Shown in pieces: positions 25,681-37,475 of a DNA stretch of 64,000 bases (position 1 is the first letter of the stretch; every line of letters begins with the position of its first letter). Location of the stretch: assembly GCA_028583415.1 (NCBI GenBank), contig CM053266.1, forward strand, positions 30,352,771 to 30,416,770. The letters run 5' to 3'. The notes under the pieces are model-generated. The model was not told the DNA's origin. It saw nothing but the letters and a program-made list of their open reading frames with translations, and ran no database searches. Both the position numbers and the translations under genes were made by a program. This DNA is from Protea cynaroides (taxonomy: Eukaryota; Streptophyta; Magnoliopsida; Proteales; Proteaceae).

Positions 25681-26275
25681 TCTGCTCTGCTCTCTACTCT
25701 TTGTTCTTTGCTCTATTCTCAGTACTAATCCCACCTCTGTATGTTCCATAGCATATCAAACATAAACATTTACCTCTATTTCCTATGGCTATCAAATTTT
25801 AGTATTTTATACATTATACATTAAACATACCCAAGTTTAATTATTTGATTTGCAATATTTCATTTAATTTTTTATTAGACAGTTTTTTCCTGAGACTCTG
25901 AAACTCTGAATTAACATCGGCCTTAAAATTGTTGGTGCCACTATATATCCTATGCCCCATAATCATGTGTATCCATGATGTAAGAAATATTTTCTTTCTT
26001 AATGTTACTAATTATAGTGTTTTTATACTTTAAAATTGTGTTTTGTATGTTCCTTAATCATTTTTATACGTATCTTGTCCCGTATCCATGTGTATATGTG
26101 CATATGTATCGTATCCATGATACGATACGATACGTCTCTTAATTTCAGTTGACTGATACGGTATCGATATACAATACTTGATTCCTTGGCTTGGGTGAAG
26201 GTGTCGTTCATCCAATGGGGGCGCCCCCTCTCCTCTCAAAACTCTTGGAGGAGAGGTTGTGGATCCGGAAGGATG
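24430..26275. mobile_element. Element with long imperfect terminal inverted repeats
   Basis: The left end (24430-24605) reads TCTCTCCTCC...GGGGAGGGGGCACTCCCATT GGATG... and then TCAAGGAATCAAGTATCGA. The reverse complement of the right end (26150-26275) reads CTCTCCTCC...GAGAGGGGGCGCCCCCATT GGATGAACG... and then CCAAGGAATCAAGTAT. The arms match over more than 100 bases, apart from a roughly 60-base insert in the left arm that resembles the foldback MITEs of this window. Inside each end lies a zone rich in GTATCGATACG-like words (24590-24930, 26095-26180). The 1.2-kb centre is AT-rich with CT runs and no coding domain. No target duplication could be fixed by eye, so the superfamily is open. Confidence 0.65.
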
Positions 26276-28065
26276 AGGTGAGAAATCTGCTGTCTAACTA
26301 GCAGTAGCAGTTGTGAGCAGGGTTCTATAAATTGGTATTGAATGATCCGATCTTTCTTTTTTTTCCCTTCAATCCGATACAAACTTTTATATATAGGGTT
26401 GTGACTGATACCAATTACTTTAACCTTTGTTGTGAGTGGTCTTTAAGGTCATTCTATTAGGGTGCTTTCTTGAGTTGTAGAAGTTTGTAAGAAGAGTGAA
26501 CTCCGAAGATATGATCTGAGTGTTATCGCTTTTTTCTTTCATTTAAATGGAACTCCAAAGAAGAAAATTTATTGAATGAAGAGCAGTTATATGTTTGACC
26601 CTTACAAAATCGAGGATCATTCTGGCGTCCAAGATATGGGGTGAATGCCTGGTAAACAAGATGGGATTTAAATCCTCTCATGCCTCTCAAGCCGGCGTAA
26701 GGAAATTCAATGGTTGTCATCCATTGTATATATATACTAATACATCGGTATATGTGCAAAGTAAACTACAACCATTGAATTTTTTCATACCAGTATGAAG
26801 GGCATGAGAGGATTTCTATCCAGCAAGGTGAGTAGGTCATGACTCATGACTCAACAAGGTGGTAGTAGCTATCATTATTTAGTCAACGTCAACTTGTGTA
26901 AGTCTATTTATCATTGAGTTTGGATTGCATGTACATGTACTCTCTTTGGGGTCCCATAGCTGTCGATGTGTTATGGGACCCACTTCTAAAGTGTAGGATC
27001 CACTAGATACGAACGATGATAGAATCACTAGAAGAATACAAGTACATACACATGAACTATGAAAATAATTCATCTGGGAAAAAAGTTATGATGTGGGTCA
27101 TAATCCCTCCCAACATCATATTTTATTTATGAAAACAGGAATGTACACGCTGCCAGTATATTTCAGAATACTACATATCAGTGAGGAAAATGAGAGTAGA
27201 ATGAAAGCCGGTAGTGGTAGTCCATTGATTAGGGAAACCCCATAGTTGTAGGGCAACTAAAGTAGTGGGAACCGGAAGGGCGATGGAAGTGAACACCTAC
27301 TTCATGGATGGTGGGTTTCATTGGTGATTTGGATCCAGGTCTACGGTGAATTCTGGTTCCTATTGTAGTAGGGTGAAGCTGTCAAGGTATTGCACATCGC
27401 ACCATACAGCCTTAAAGCAACTGTACAAGAAGAACCCATTACTTCAGGTGCAGTTTCCAGTATCCACATGGAAGGGTCTCTTTCAAAGAGTAAAAGATAA
27501 GCTGAACCAAGAGCCTTTTTTAAAATTTTCTTGTTTCAGCGCTAGAAGTTCCATTAAGGATGCCATGTTGTGCCTATGCATGTGCTGCACATGGGGCGTG
27601 TCACTCGTGCTTTCATAATCATATTTATTTATGAACATAGGATGGATTAGGATCCTCGGTAATGAGACCATCCTGGAGTGCAATGAGGATTCTATTCACT
27701 CTTGGCAACCATATCAAGAGCAATCTAGGTGGGTCGTGGGTAGGCTGTTTCTGCCCTATAGAAGGCTGATGTGGCTAATTTAACTGTTGGATTTTCTCTA
27801 CACGATGAAATTTCATGAGACTTACTTGACCATACAACCCACCATCTAGTGGATTTTTTCTTGCTTTCAATTTATATTTCTCAAACCAATAGATAAGTAA
27901 TTGGACCATTGAGTTGGACAGGTTAGATCAGGATTCAGGAACAGTAAAGGTATTATTACCTTCAATATAAGGAAATATAATCATTTAATGATCCGGACCT
28001 TTACACATAAATATAATCTAGTATAATATATGTTGACCTTGGAGGTGGGGAATGACTACTTCAGA
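26276..28065. other. Intergenic, one MITE-like repeat
   Basis: No supported gene. A second copy of the 13005-13140 repeat sits at 26926-27060. Frames such as 27346-27618 lack any recognisable domain. Confidence 0.5.
26926..27060. repeat. MITE-like repeat, copy 2
   Basis: Same family as 13005-13140: GCATGTACATGTACTCT at the left, GACCCACTTCTAAAGTGT and GATCCACTAGATACGAACG inside, and CATACACATGAAC at the right. Confidence 0.55.
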
Positions 28066-28479
28066 TCATCTGCACATAATGTGCACATAACAGTGATGTA
28101 TAATGCCTTCGGCATGATCCATCCTTTCTATAGGTAATTCTGTTTCTGAAAACATGATGGAATTCACCGTGTAGACTGCCCCTACTATTTGTGCCAGTTG
28201 CGCAAGGCTTGTTTCTACGGGAACATAGGGAACATAGACTCGAGTCAGGGCTTTCAAGACTATGTCTCGATGAAAACTATGATTCCAGAGTTTCCCGATA
28301 AAGAAGGAGTGAAGGTCAAGCGAGTGTCTCGGCTTACCATAACGAGATTGTAAAAGGTTAGGATCTTTCTCTCTTCTACTTGCTTGCTTTGTAGTGGCAA
28401 ACCGTAACCCAAGGGGTTTCTCTGAAAAAAATCCTATCTCACAACTTAAAGATATATGAATGCGTGCTTTCTTCTTCAA
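28066..28479 (-). other. Unrecognised 137-codon open frame
   Basis: An uninterrupted frame from 28479 to 28066, more GC-balanced than its surroundings, with a mixed, protein-like composition (RYGKPRHSLDLHSFF, VPYVPVETSLAQLAQIVGAV). I do not recognise a family. There is no splice or promoter context. It could be a chance frame, a transposon remnant or an organelle-derived insert. Confidence 0.2.
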
Positions 28480-28920
28480 GAGGATGCCTAAAGAGGAGTG
28501 CCTCGAGGAAAGGCAGGTCTTTCATCCCCTATGTTTTATTCAATGAGATCGCCCAATGGTGATAAAGAAAGGGGAGAAAGGAAGAGCTCAACAGATATTT
28601 TTGAGGTGCCTTGATGAGTTCGAAGCTCAGAGAATGTTGCAAGAAATGCACGATAAAATCTGTGGAGTGTGAGGTAATAGCCAGAGCAGGACATCCACTT
28701 CAATCTGAACCAGGTTAGCTGTTTAAATAAAGAAAAAAATCCTCTACAACTTTTCATTTGTGGGACCCATTGCTAAATCTAAACGATGAACTATGAATAG
28801 GGATTCACATTGGCAATCCTATCCGGATGGCTGACACGTGGCTCTCGAGTGAATCCGAGACCTACATTTTAGCCGACACCCCGTCAGTTCAATCTCATAA
28901 AATATTGATTCAGAGATTTG

Positions 28921-29013
28921 GATTTTTATTTATTTTTATTTTTGATAGAAGGAGATTTAGATTCATGACCTTAAAGTGTTGGTATTTACCAATTGAGCTA
29001 CTCCTGGGGATTG
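28921..29013 (-). mobile_element. tRNA-derived SINE-like fragment
   Basis: On the minus strand, TAGCTCAATTGGTAAAT resembles a pol III A box and GGTCATGAATC, about 35 bases on, a B box. They are followed by an A-rich tail (AAAAATAAAAATAAATAAAAA). The fragment is short and the acceptor/anticodon arms do not fold as a functional tRNA by eye. Confidence 0.4.
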
Positions 29014-29899
29014 AAATCGTCTTCGTGCACCAGCGCACCAGCCAAACATCTGACGGGTTGGGATACGTAGGCATGTATGTGCCGATGTGCCTACGTATCC
29101 CAAGATATTTGGCTAGCATGTGGGAGAAGAATTTTTTGCTCCCTCAGGGTTATTACTGTACATAAACGGACAGTCTCCGGTGATGAGTAATGACATCCTA
29201 CCTGCTGCTCACCCTCCAGTCCTCCCCAACATAATATTTAAAAAGGGTTTCAGAGAGACAGAGAGGGAGGGAGAGTGTTCTTCGTAGCGGCTAGATTGAT
29301 GAGATCTTTCTAACCTCTGTCCAACATTTTTCAGTTGTAATTGATGATCTGTTACAGAGAGATTCAAAACTCTCGAATTGGATTCAGCATTGGAAATTTG
29401 GATCCTCGCATCTGATATTTCCTCCATCCAATTCAAAAAGTTCATTTGTATTCAGAATTACTCCTGCATTTTTTTCGATTTCAATCAGTTCATTTTATAT
29501 TATATAAGATCTGGCTCGCTATTTGATTAGTGGATCGGTTTTTACTCCACGACTGAAAGTTTGAAACTAACTTTTGCTCATTCGTCGTCAATCTAGGGCT
29601 TCGGATCCACGTTTCTTTCGCTTCTTTCGAGGAGGTACTAGTACTACCCCTTCCCTTAATTTATTCACCATTCCGTAGATCCCGTTGGTTGCTTCACTTT
29701 CACTGTAATATCCCTTTACAAGGCCACATTGTTTCAAATTTTCACTTTCTACTGTAAATCTCGATTCTCGAATTCAACCTTAAAAACCTCCCAATCTTCT
29801 TTTGATTTTGGAAACGAAGAAGAACCAATAAATCCTCTTCCTTTCACTCATTCCTTTGTTGATCCGCTTAAGTTTGCAGTGATATTGTTGTGTTGGGCC
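29014..29899 (+). promoter_or_regulatory. Upstream region and probable 5' leader of the AGP-like gene
   Basis: A purine-rich patch (GAGAGACAGAGAGGGAGG) at 29253-29275 is followed by a pyrimidine-rich stretch up to the start codon. The frame of the downstream gene is open back to an ATG at 29729, but the hydrophobic signal peptide begins only at 29900, so I treat this as leader. Confidence 0.35.
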
Positions 29900-30427
29900 A
29901 TGGGGAGAACGCTCACACTCTGCTCGTCTCTTCTCTTCTTGGTAATGCTGCTCTTCGCAGATCTACATCTCGCCATCGCTGCAGATCTGCACGAGATCTC
30001 ACCTAGCCCTGCCCCTGCCCCCGAAAGCGGAGGAATCGACTCTCCCTCTCCCACTGCACTACCTCCTTCTCCTGAATCCGGTGCTCCATCGTCAGATGCT
30101 GCCCCTTCCCCGGACTATTCTCCTCCTGCACCTCCACCATCAGATCTAGTGCCATCACCGTCCCCAACACCGGCCCCTGCACCATCTTCGCCGGCACCAT
30201 CACCGTCAGTTCATAGCGACATTAAAGGCGCCGTCCAGGATGAGACTGCAGATTCCAAAGGCTCTTCTTCTGACGGCGGACTAAAAACTGGAGAGAAGGC
30301 AGGGATCGCTACGGGTGTCATCGCCGCCGTTTGCGTCGTCGGAATATTTGGTATCATTTACAAGAAGCGTCAAGATAACATACGGAGGTCTCAGTACGGT
30401 TACGCTGTTAGGAGAGAGCTTCTCTGA
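29900..30427 (+). CDS. AGP-like hydroxyproline-rich membrane glycoprotein
   Basis: Single exon, 175 residues. Residues 1-27 form a signal peptide (MGRTLTLCSSLLFLVMLLF...). Residues about 34-104 are a Pro/Ser/Ala-rich stretch full of SP, AP and TP dipeptides, the kind that is hydroxylated and arabinogalactosylated in the plant secretory pathway. An acidic Ser/Gly linker follows. Residues about 134-154 are a membrane span (AGIATGVIAAVCVVGIFGII). The protein ends in a basic cytosolic tail (YKKRQDNIRRSQYGYAVRR). A membrane span with a charged tail, rather than a hydrophobic C-terminal end, argues against a GPI anchor and for a type I plasma-membrane protein. Several plant 'hydroxyproline-rich glycoprotein family' proteins share this layout; none has a function I can name. 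The start at 29900 was chosen because the signal peptide begins there; an in-frame ATG at 29729 would put 57 unrelated residues in front of it. Confidence 0.85.
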   Translation: MGRTLTLCSSLLFLVMLLFADLHLAIAADLHEISPSPAPAPESGGIDSPSPTALPPSPESGAPSSDAAPSPDYSPPAPPPSDLVPSPSPTPAPAPSSPAPSPSVHSDIKGAVQDETADSKGSSSDGGLKTGEKAGIATGVIAAVCVVGIFGIIYKKRQDNIRRSQYGYAVRRELL

Positions 30428-31668
30428 GTTGTCAAACAGAAAGCATATATTACCTTATACTAGTTAGTACTTCCTTCTTGATATAATTCTTTATTTCTTC
30501 TTTTAATTTCTTGAAGGAGCTTGAGATTTGATATGATGATTCGTTATATTCTTTCAGATTCAGAAAGAAAATTTTCAGTGATTTATATGGATGATTTTGA
30601 TACTTGGTAGTGGTAAAATTATTAATGTGATTTTGTAGTCAATAATTTCATACATTACTACTGCTGCTTCCCTGCTGACTTGCTCTCTTCTCGTCTTCTC
30701 TGTGTCTCAAAATTATAGATTTTTTTTTGGGTCCAAATTATACCAAAATTGAATCTTTGGTCGCTGGAATTCTTGTTAAGGGCTCTGTAATATGAAAGGT
30801 TATTGCAACCTGACAGATTTCCGACCTTAAGAGGATGATGATATATATGAAAGACAGAGGAAAGATGGTGGGATTTTTGGTGCATGGAACAAGAATAGTA
30901 ATTTGTTCTTTGGCATGACATTACAGAGCACAAAACCAGAGACTGGGTCTGTGAATGCACATGAGAATGAGAGGTGGGCATTTTTGTTTTCTTCCTTCCT
31001 CAGGCTCAGAAAATCAGACCCTTGTATTGGAATTCATAGCTGTATTACTATTACTAAAATAAGAGCCAGTGTGGAAGAGGAAGAAGACTTAAATCGGTTG
31101 TCTCCCTAGAATTGGCAATAAAAATCCCTAGAAAACTCATTGCAGATCAGCCCGAGTCCGATTCCTCGTACAATGAAAGGCCAATCTCACAAGAATTTCC
31201 ATTTCCATTTCCCCAAGAATTTCCATTTCCATTTCCATTTCCCCAAGAATTTCCATTTCCATTTCCATTTCCATTTCCATCCTCAACACGCATGATTGAT
31301 GATACTTGTGAATTAGTCATGAGTCATGACAGTCAACCCATATGGAGAGGTTTACACGGTCTCTATCTATCTGTTTTTGATTTTTCATTTGCTTCCCTGG
31401 CATGTTAATGCTCCATAGCTGTGTAGTATAGTTAGTCCCCATTTGTTCCAAGTTTTTCATTTAATGGAGTTGACTTGTTAAATTGGGGTAAGAGAGAATG
31501 GTGGAGAAGAGTTTGCCGACTGCATAGAAATTTTGTTTGACTTGTAACTTCCCAAAAAATCTCATCAATATTTTATTATCTAAAAAATAAAATAAAATAA
31601 AATAAAATTTGGTGTTTGCTCGAGCTTCACTGTCCGTCAGATCCAATCTTTTGGAAGGTCGCTTTACA

Positions 31669-31710
<42 letters not shown>

Positions 31711-32419
31711 TCTTGTGCCAAATATTATATTGGCACCAGGGGATCCCGAGTTAACTCGGTTAATATGGGGAATATGATAACAGTCCCTAAATCTAGGGTC
31801 CAACTGTGGGTGGTGGGCCCCACCATCTCTAGTCTACCCTAATATTATTTCATAAAAAAATTTTAAAATTGTAAAAGATGAGTGCTAACCATTGAAAATA
31901 CTAGAGAATAATCCAATACAAATGTAAGTGGGTCATTCAATTGAGTTGATCACTGGATCTCTCATATGATTGAGTTGAACTTCTTAACCACAAGATTTTG
32001 ACATGTCACTAACTCAGAGTGGATCCTAGTCATCTATTGTGTACATTTATGGCGAAAAAAAATTGGGGGGAGGGGATAAAAGGATCTAATACCTGTTAGT
32101 AGTTGGGAAAGTGAGTTCTCATAGGAAATAGAACCCCAACCAAACCATCGGTTGGGAAAAGGGAGGCCATGCCAAACATATATTCAAATGTCAAATGTCA
32201 AATGTCGAGTCATAGTAAGTCCCAATTCAATGAATTACTGAAAAGTTGAAATTATGGACATTGAAAACATTCATCAAGGTTAGTGAACTTTGTAATTTTA
32301 CGAGATGAAACATGTTAAAAATTCATGTTAAGGAGTTCTGAACATCTAATAGCTCAATTTTCAACCCGAAATGAACATGTTATATATGCATCAAAAGTGT
32401 ATCTAAAACTCAAAAATAA

Positions 32420-32462
<43 letters not shown>

Positions 32463-34303
32463 TTATTTATTTATTTATTTATTTACTATTACATTATGAA
32501 ATCAGACCCTAATTACACTCATATATGGATGTAACTTTTTTTTTTTTTTTTTTGGAATGCAGAATATTATTACAGTGACTTTGGTTGAAATTTGATAAAG
32601 CACATGGGTGTGAAATCTTACATAACAAGGACTCATTTTCTCTCATGTTTGCAACTAGTAAATCTTGCAAAGCTCAACACCTTTATTCATTTAATATAGG
32701 GAGTTTTTGAGTTATACCTTCATTGATATATTTAAAAACATATTATTTTCTTTTGATTGTTTTTCATTTTATTCCAAAAATATCTTTAATTAAGGGGTGA
32801 AAGGGTATTCAACTTAATTTGAAGGTTTGTTTTGCTCGTTCGAGAAAAAAAAATTTGATCACCCCCCAAAAAAAAAGAAAAAAAAGACTTTGATGGATGA
32901 TGGTTAATCCACTTCATTCGAGACCTTGCATCCATAGCTTGCATCGTCAAGTAAACATGCAAATTACTAATATGCCACAACGCCTACCATGTAAGATTAT
33001 GCAAAATTATAGATGTTAATAACATTATACATGTAGACCCAAAGTTTGCCCTGGTGGTTTTGCTCGTTTAAGAGTGTGCTCAAGATTTTGTCAATGGATC
33101 AAGTCTTTCTATTTGAATCTAGTGTGTAAATGAGAAGGCTAAAAGTAAAGGCTCTCTCCCCCCTTTGGCATCCACTAATGCAACCCGGTCTGTCTGATGA
33201 AAGATTGTGATAGTTGACACAAAGGGGGAACCCGCCAAACTTATGAGTGGGAAAAATATTTTTTAAGGGCATCTCTAGCATTATAACCAGTACTCACCTT
33301 TGTATTTTCATAAGGGGATTTTTTTACTTGACACTATGGTTGACATCAATGTTCGATGTCTATCGAATCGACACAAAAGTTTCTCATCCCTCCCTCTCAA
33401 AATGCCCCTAGATGTCATTTTCCCTTTTATTCTCCTGTTAGTTGACTTAGTTAAGGCATTCTTTGGTATAGTTTATATTTATGTTTATGAGTTATTTATG
33501 ACGTCATAAATTATAACTGTTTAATACCACTAACACCGTTTTAAATATAAATAAGTACTATAAATCATACCACATATGTCATAATGTATTATATAATTAA
33601 TTCTATAATATATATCAAAGAGAACCTAGGTCTCTCCCGGTTATCCAATCACTATTCTATTTGTCATCATTATTTTGATGCAAACCATTTACTATGAAGT
33701 TACTTTATGTGGCTCCTTATTAATTTGTTAGACCAAAGTGCAGTAAAGTAAGCAACAGTTAATGGGGATCATGGTTTTAGGTATTCCAAGCCGATCCTTA
33801 TCGATATCGACTATCGATGGTGGTTGATACAGATACCTAACCGATATAAGAATTAATACTTGATTTAAGTTTCTAATTTTCTTTGCAAAATTGTAAATTA
33901 ACTCAAGATATCAAACCAATATATACCCATCCCCCATTTCGATACTGTAAACTTAAACCATGAATAGAACAATATGAACGTATATTTAAAATATAAACAT
34001 TTTTTTGATTGCTTTTTATCTTATCCCCAAACATTTTTTAACAGATAAAAAACGGTGTTTAAAAAAATTGGAAAATGATTTAATGTTTTATCATTCACCA
34101 AATTTTCATTGTCTTGCATATTTTTCCAGTAAATTTGTGAAATGACAGAAAGATTTTACCCTATTGAAAAGAAAAAATATATTATAATAAGGTCCAAAAA
34201 AAAAAAAAATTTACAAATAATTTGACAACCATCAACCTTCAGGGTGTCAATAAGAAAATCCCATAGTTCATTTGCTCCACAATCTACTTTCTATGAAAAA
34301 CCA
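30428..34303. other. Intergenic, microsatellites only
   Basis: AT-rich spacer without a supported gene. It contains a TTTCCA-based minisatellite at 31195-31282, (AAAAT)n at about 31588-31608, (GA)n at 31675-31708, (AT)n at 32424-32457 running into (TTTA)n to 32485, and fragments with GATATCGA-like words at 33780-33850 resembling the ends of the 24430-26275 element. Confidence 0.55.
31195..31282. repeat. TTTCCA minisatellite with CCAAGAA spacers
   Basis: Runs of two, three and five TTTCCA hexamers are separated by CCCAAGAATTTCCA segments, a higher-order repeat built by stepwise expansion. The + frame reads Phe-Pro repeats but has no gene context. Confidence 0.85.
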
Positions 34304-34546
34304 GGATCCACATCGTCTCCTCCCTGAGATTTGGGAGGAAGAGCGGCGGCCTGGATGGATGGTCGCCACCTAGCTCTCGGGTGAGTCTGAGCCATCCATC
34401 CGAGCCAACACCCCTGTCGGCTCAGCTTGTTGACTGGGGTGTCAGCTCAGATGGATGACTCGTATTCACCCGAGAGCCAGGTGACGGCCATCTATCCAGG
34501 CCGCCATCCCTCCTCCCGAATCTGAGGGAGGAGACGATTTGAATCC
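34304..34546. mobile_element. Foldback MITE, Mutator-type family, copy 1
   Basis: Begins GGATCCACATCGTCTCC and ends GGAGACGATTTGAATCC. The two halves are reverse complements over about 100 bases each, including the inner words CACCTAGCTCTCGGGTGA and TCACCCGAGAGCCAGGTG. A transcript would fold into one long hairpin. It lies 0.8 kb beyond the HDS stop codon. No clean target duplication is visible for this copy. Confidence 0.85.
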
Positions 34547-34646
34547 ACCAACCCATTCTAAATGAAGGTGACAGCCTGCCTTCACTGGTCAGGACTCAGG
34601 AGTAAGGATCATGGCCAGTTGATCACCAACTCTTGGGCTTTAGTCC

Positions 34647-34814
34647 GGATCCAAATCGTCTCATCCCTGAGATTCATCCGACCCCACACTCTCTTGTCGG
34701 CTCGGCTTGTCGGCTCGAACTGAGGGGTCGGATTCATCCGACCTCCACATGACGACCATCCAATGGGGTCGCCGCCATGCCTCCCGAATCTCAGGGATGA
34801 GACGATTTGAATCC
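34647..34814. mobile_element. Foldback MITE, Mutator-type family, copy 2 (internally deleted)
   Basis: Same termini (GGATCCAAATCGTCTC...GAGACGATTTGAATCC). The left arm lacks the segment present in copy 3. Flanked by GCTTTAGTCC (34637-34646) and GCTTTAATCC (34815-34824), a probable target duplication with one mismatch. Confidence 0.85.
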
Positions 34815-35342
34815 GCTTTAATCCCACCTTCATCATCCATTCTCTCTTATCCCTTTCTCTCTTCCCAAGTGATGTAGTGAAGTCAATTCCCTAAAAACAT
34901 TTTTAAACAAAATGCGAAATTTTGGAGGTATTATTTACACCATACCGAGTTACCAGTTAGTCTCTCTCACCTGCAAATATTCTACCGAAGCTCCTCAAAG
35001 CTATGGAACTATGAAGCACTTCCATGAGGTAAAAATGTCATCCAAAAGGTACAGCTCCGAATGTCCAATCTCTTGTAGGCGATGATTGCGGCTGGGCTGA
35101 ATTTTTTATTCAAAAATTTGGATTTTTCCCCTTCTTTTATCATTGGGAGAATCACACCGTTCAACACAAATCAGTGAAGGCAAAAAGGAAATTACAATAG
35201 CTTTATGTTATTAATGGGACTGCGGGAGACCCCAAAATTTAAACATGTAGGACAGCTTTCTCTTTGGGTCGCCCACTATAATTGTTACAGGAAGAGGAGA
35301 GCTTCCTCAAAACTTCTTCACCTCAACTGCCACTGCAATACC

Positions 35343-37408
35343 TTACTCTTCTGTTGGTGGATCCACCCAACGACCATGATCTTTTATCAGCTGGATTAAG
35401 GCATCAGTTGCACGCTCCATATCAATTCCACGATTCACCACCGTCTGAAACACAGGCAAATACCCCCCACTGGTCAGTACACCATTAGATGGTAAGGTAA
35501 AGGGACTACTTTTACAACTTCCCATATCCATATAACTCCAGAGGTCACTGGAGCCTGAATGGCTAAAATGTCCCTGATATTATGATATTCAGGGAGCTCA
35601 CAGTTACAAGTGCTAAACTGGTCCTAGACAAGAATTCATTAAGGATCCATCTGGTTGCAAGTAAAGGGAAGTAAAGTCAGTTCTGAAAAGGAAAAAGAAA
35701 AAACTAGTAATCATGATTGTGACATTGTGTAACCTAACTAAAACTCTTACCATTTAGTAATTATACTTTTGAAATGGGATCCTTAGGTAAAATTAAAAAC
35801 CAAAATTTTGGAATGTTTTTGGAATCAGTTACACAATCATGTGAGTTAATAATTGTAGAAGTTCCGGTCCACTTAGTTTTGAATTTTGATTTGATTTCAC
35901 TACCCTTCACTTTATTTCCGTTGCAACCAGACAGAACCTAAGGTGCATAGCTGCTGACTGTTCCCAGATTACAAAACTTGTAGAGCACTATAACCAACAA
36001 CCAGAACTCTGGTGGACTTGTGGCCTCACAAATTCCAAGATCTGATATTCTAAATTTGAAATTCAAAAAAGAAGTGTGACAGTAAATAAGAAGTCAAAAT
36101 GTTGAGTATGTTTTGCATCAGATGACTAGATATTTCACTGCCATGGCCACTGGAAATATGAAATATTTGATTGCAAAATGGCATGCTTATATTTTTGTTA
36201 TCGGAGCTAACTTTCCAACAGTCTTGTGGTTTACTGGTGGTGATGTGATCTTGTCAAAGCAAGAAATAACAGCCTCTTACTTCAACTTATTACAGTCAGA
36301 GTACAGAAACAGTAACATAAACAAGCTTTTCAAAACCATCAATTATGTCAAAGCTTAAAGAGGGATGTTACCTTCCCAACATAAAGGTCAATCTTTCCAG
36401 GAGCACCACCAACATACCCAAAATCTGCATCAGCCATTTCTCCCGGCCCGTTGACAATGCATCCCATGATTGCAATCTGCCACAGAAAAGAAAGAACGTA
36501 AAACAATAAAAAACAAGTATGACATTTAAGAATGCTCATTGCTGTTGTCCAAGGATTACCGAAACACCAGGCAAGTGTGATGTCTTTTCTCTAATTTCAG
36601 CGCTTATCTCTTGAAGGTCAAACAAAGTCCTCCCACAGGATGGACATGAGACATACTCCTGCAAGAATTCATACATCACTAGAGTAATAAAGAATTAAAT
36701 GCAGTGACCCTTAGTCAGAGGTCATCTCATCTTTTGTGGCCCCCTATCTAAATTACTTACCGTCTTTGTATTCCGCATTCTGCAACCTTGCAATAAATTG
36801 AAGGATGTGTTCCTCAGAAATTCCACATCCTGGTCTGGTGCTTCTAATAAAACTCCATCTCCAAGTCCATCGACTAGAAGAGCTCCTGCAGTGCTTCCAG
36901 CACCTATGACTAGATCATCCCTGCAAATTTCAGGATCCATATATAAGCCCAAGAGATTTGTCACATTGCTTGCATTTTAGTCAAAGAGTTGTATTACCTA
37001 TGAATTCCTCGGGGAAACTCTATGTGGTGAATGACGGGGAAGTTCAGAGCATTTTCCTCTAAATACTCAAATAACCTGTAAATAGATTTGTTTATTTTCA
37101 GGACCAGAGTAGGCAATAAAGAAAACTATGGACAAATGAAACACAAGCTTGCAGGAAATTGAATTAACCGAGGTAGGCGTGAGTAAGACTTAGAACTTCA
37201 AGTATTTACATATACACAAAGCTGAGTTACTACAATTATTACCTCCTAGCAGCATGTACCCTGCTGAATTTTTCTTCCACAAACGGTACATTATGTAGGA
37301 GCATTGTAGCATCAATGTCTTTGAGAATATCTAAATCATCATACGGTTCATCCCCACGAACAGATACAGCTAACCGTGTGCCTGAGTGATTAAGAAATAA
37401 ACAGGCAT

Positions 37409-37475
<67 letters not shown>

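Noticed and set aside
29729..29899. Upstream in-frame ATG extending the AGP-like protein by 57 residues
   Set aside because: The extension is not signal-like and would bury the true signal peptide that begins at 29900.
31112..31408. Phe-Pro repeat frame downstream of the AGP-like gene
   Set aside because: Product of the TTTCCA minisatellite. No signal peptide or conserved domain.
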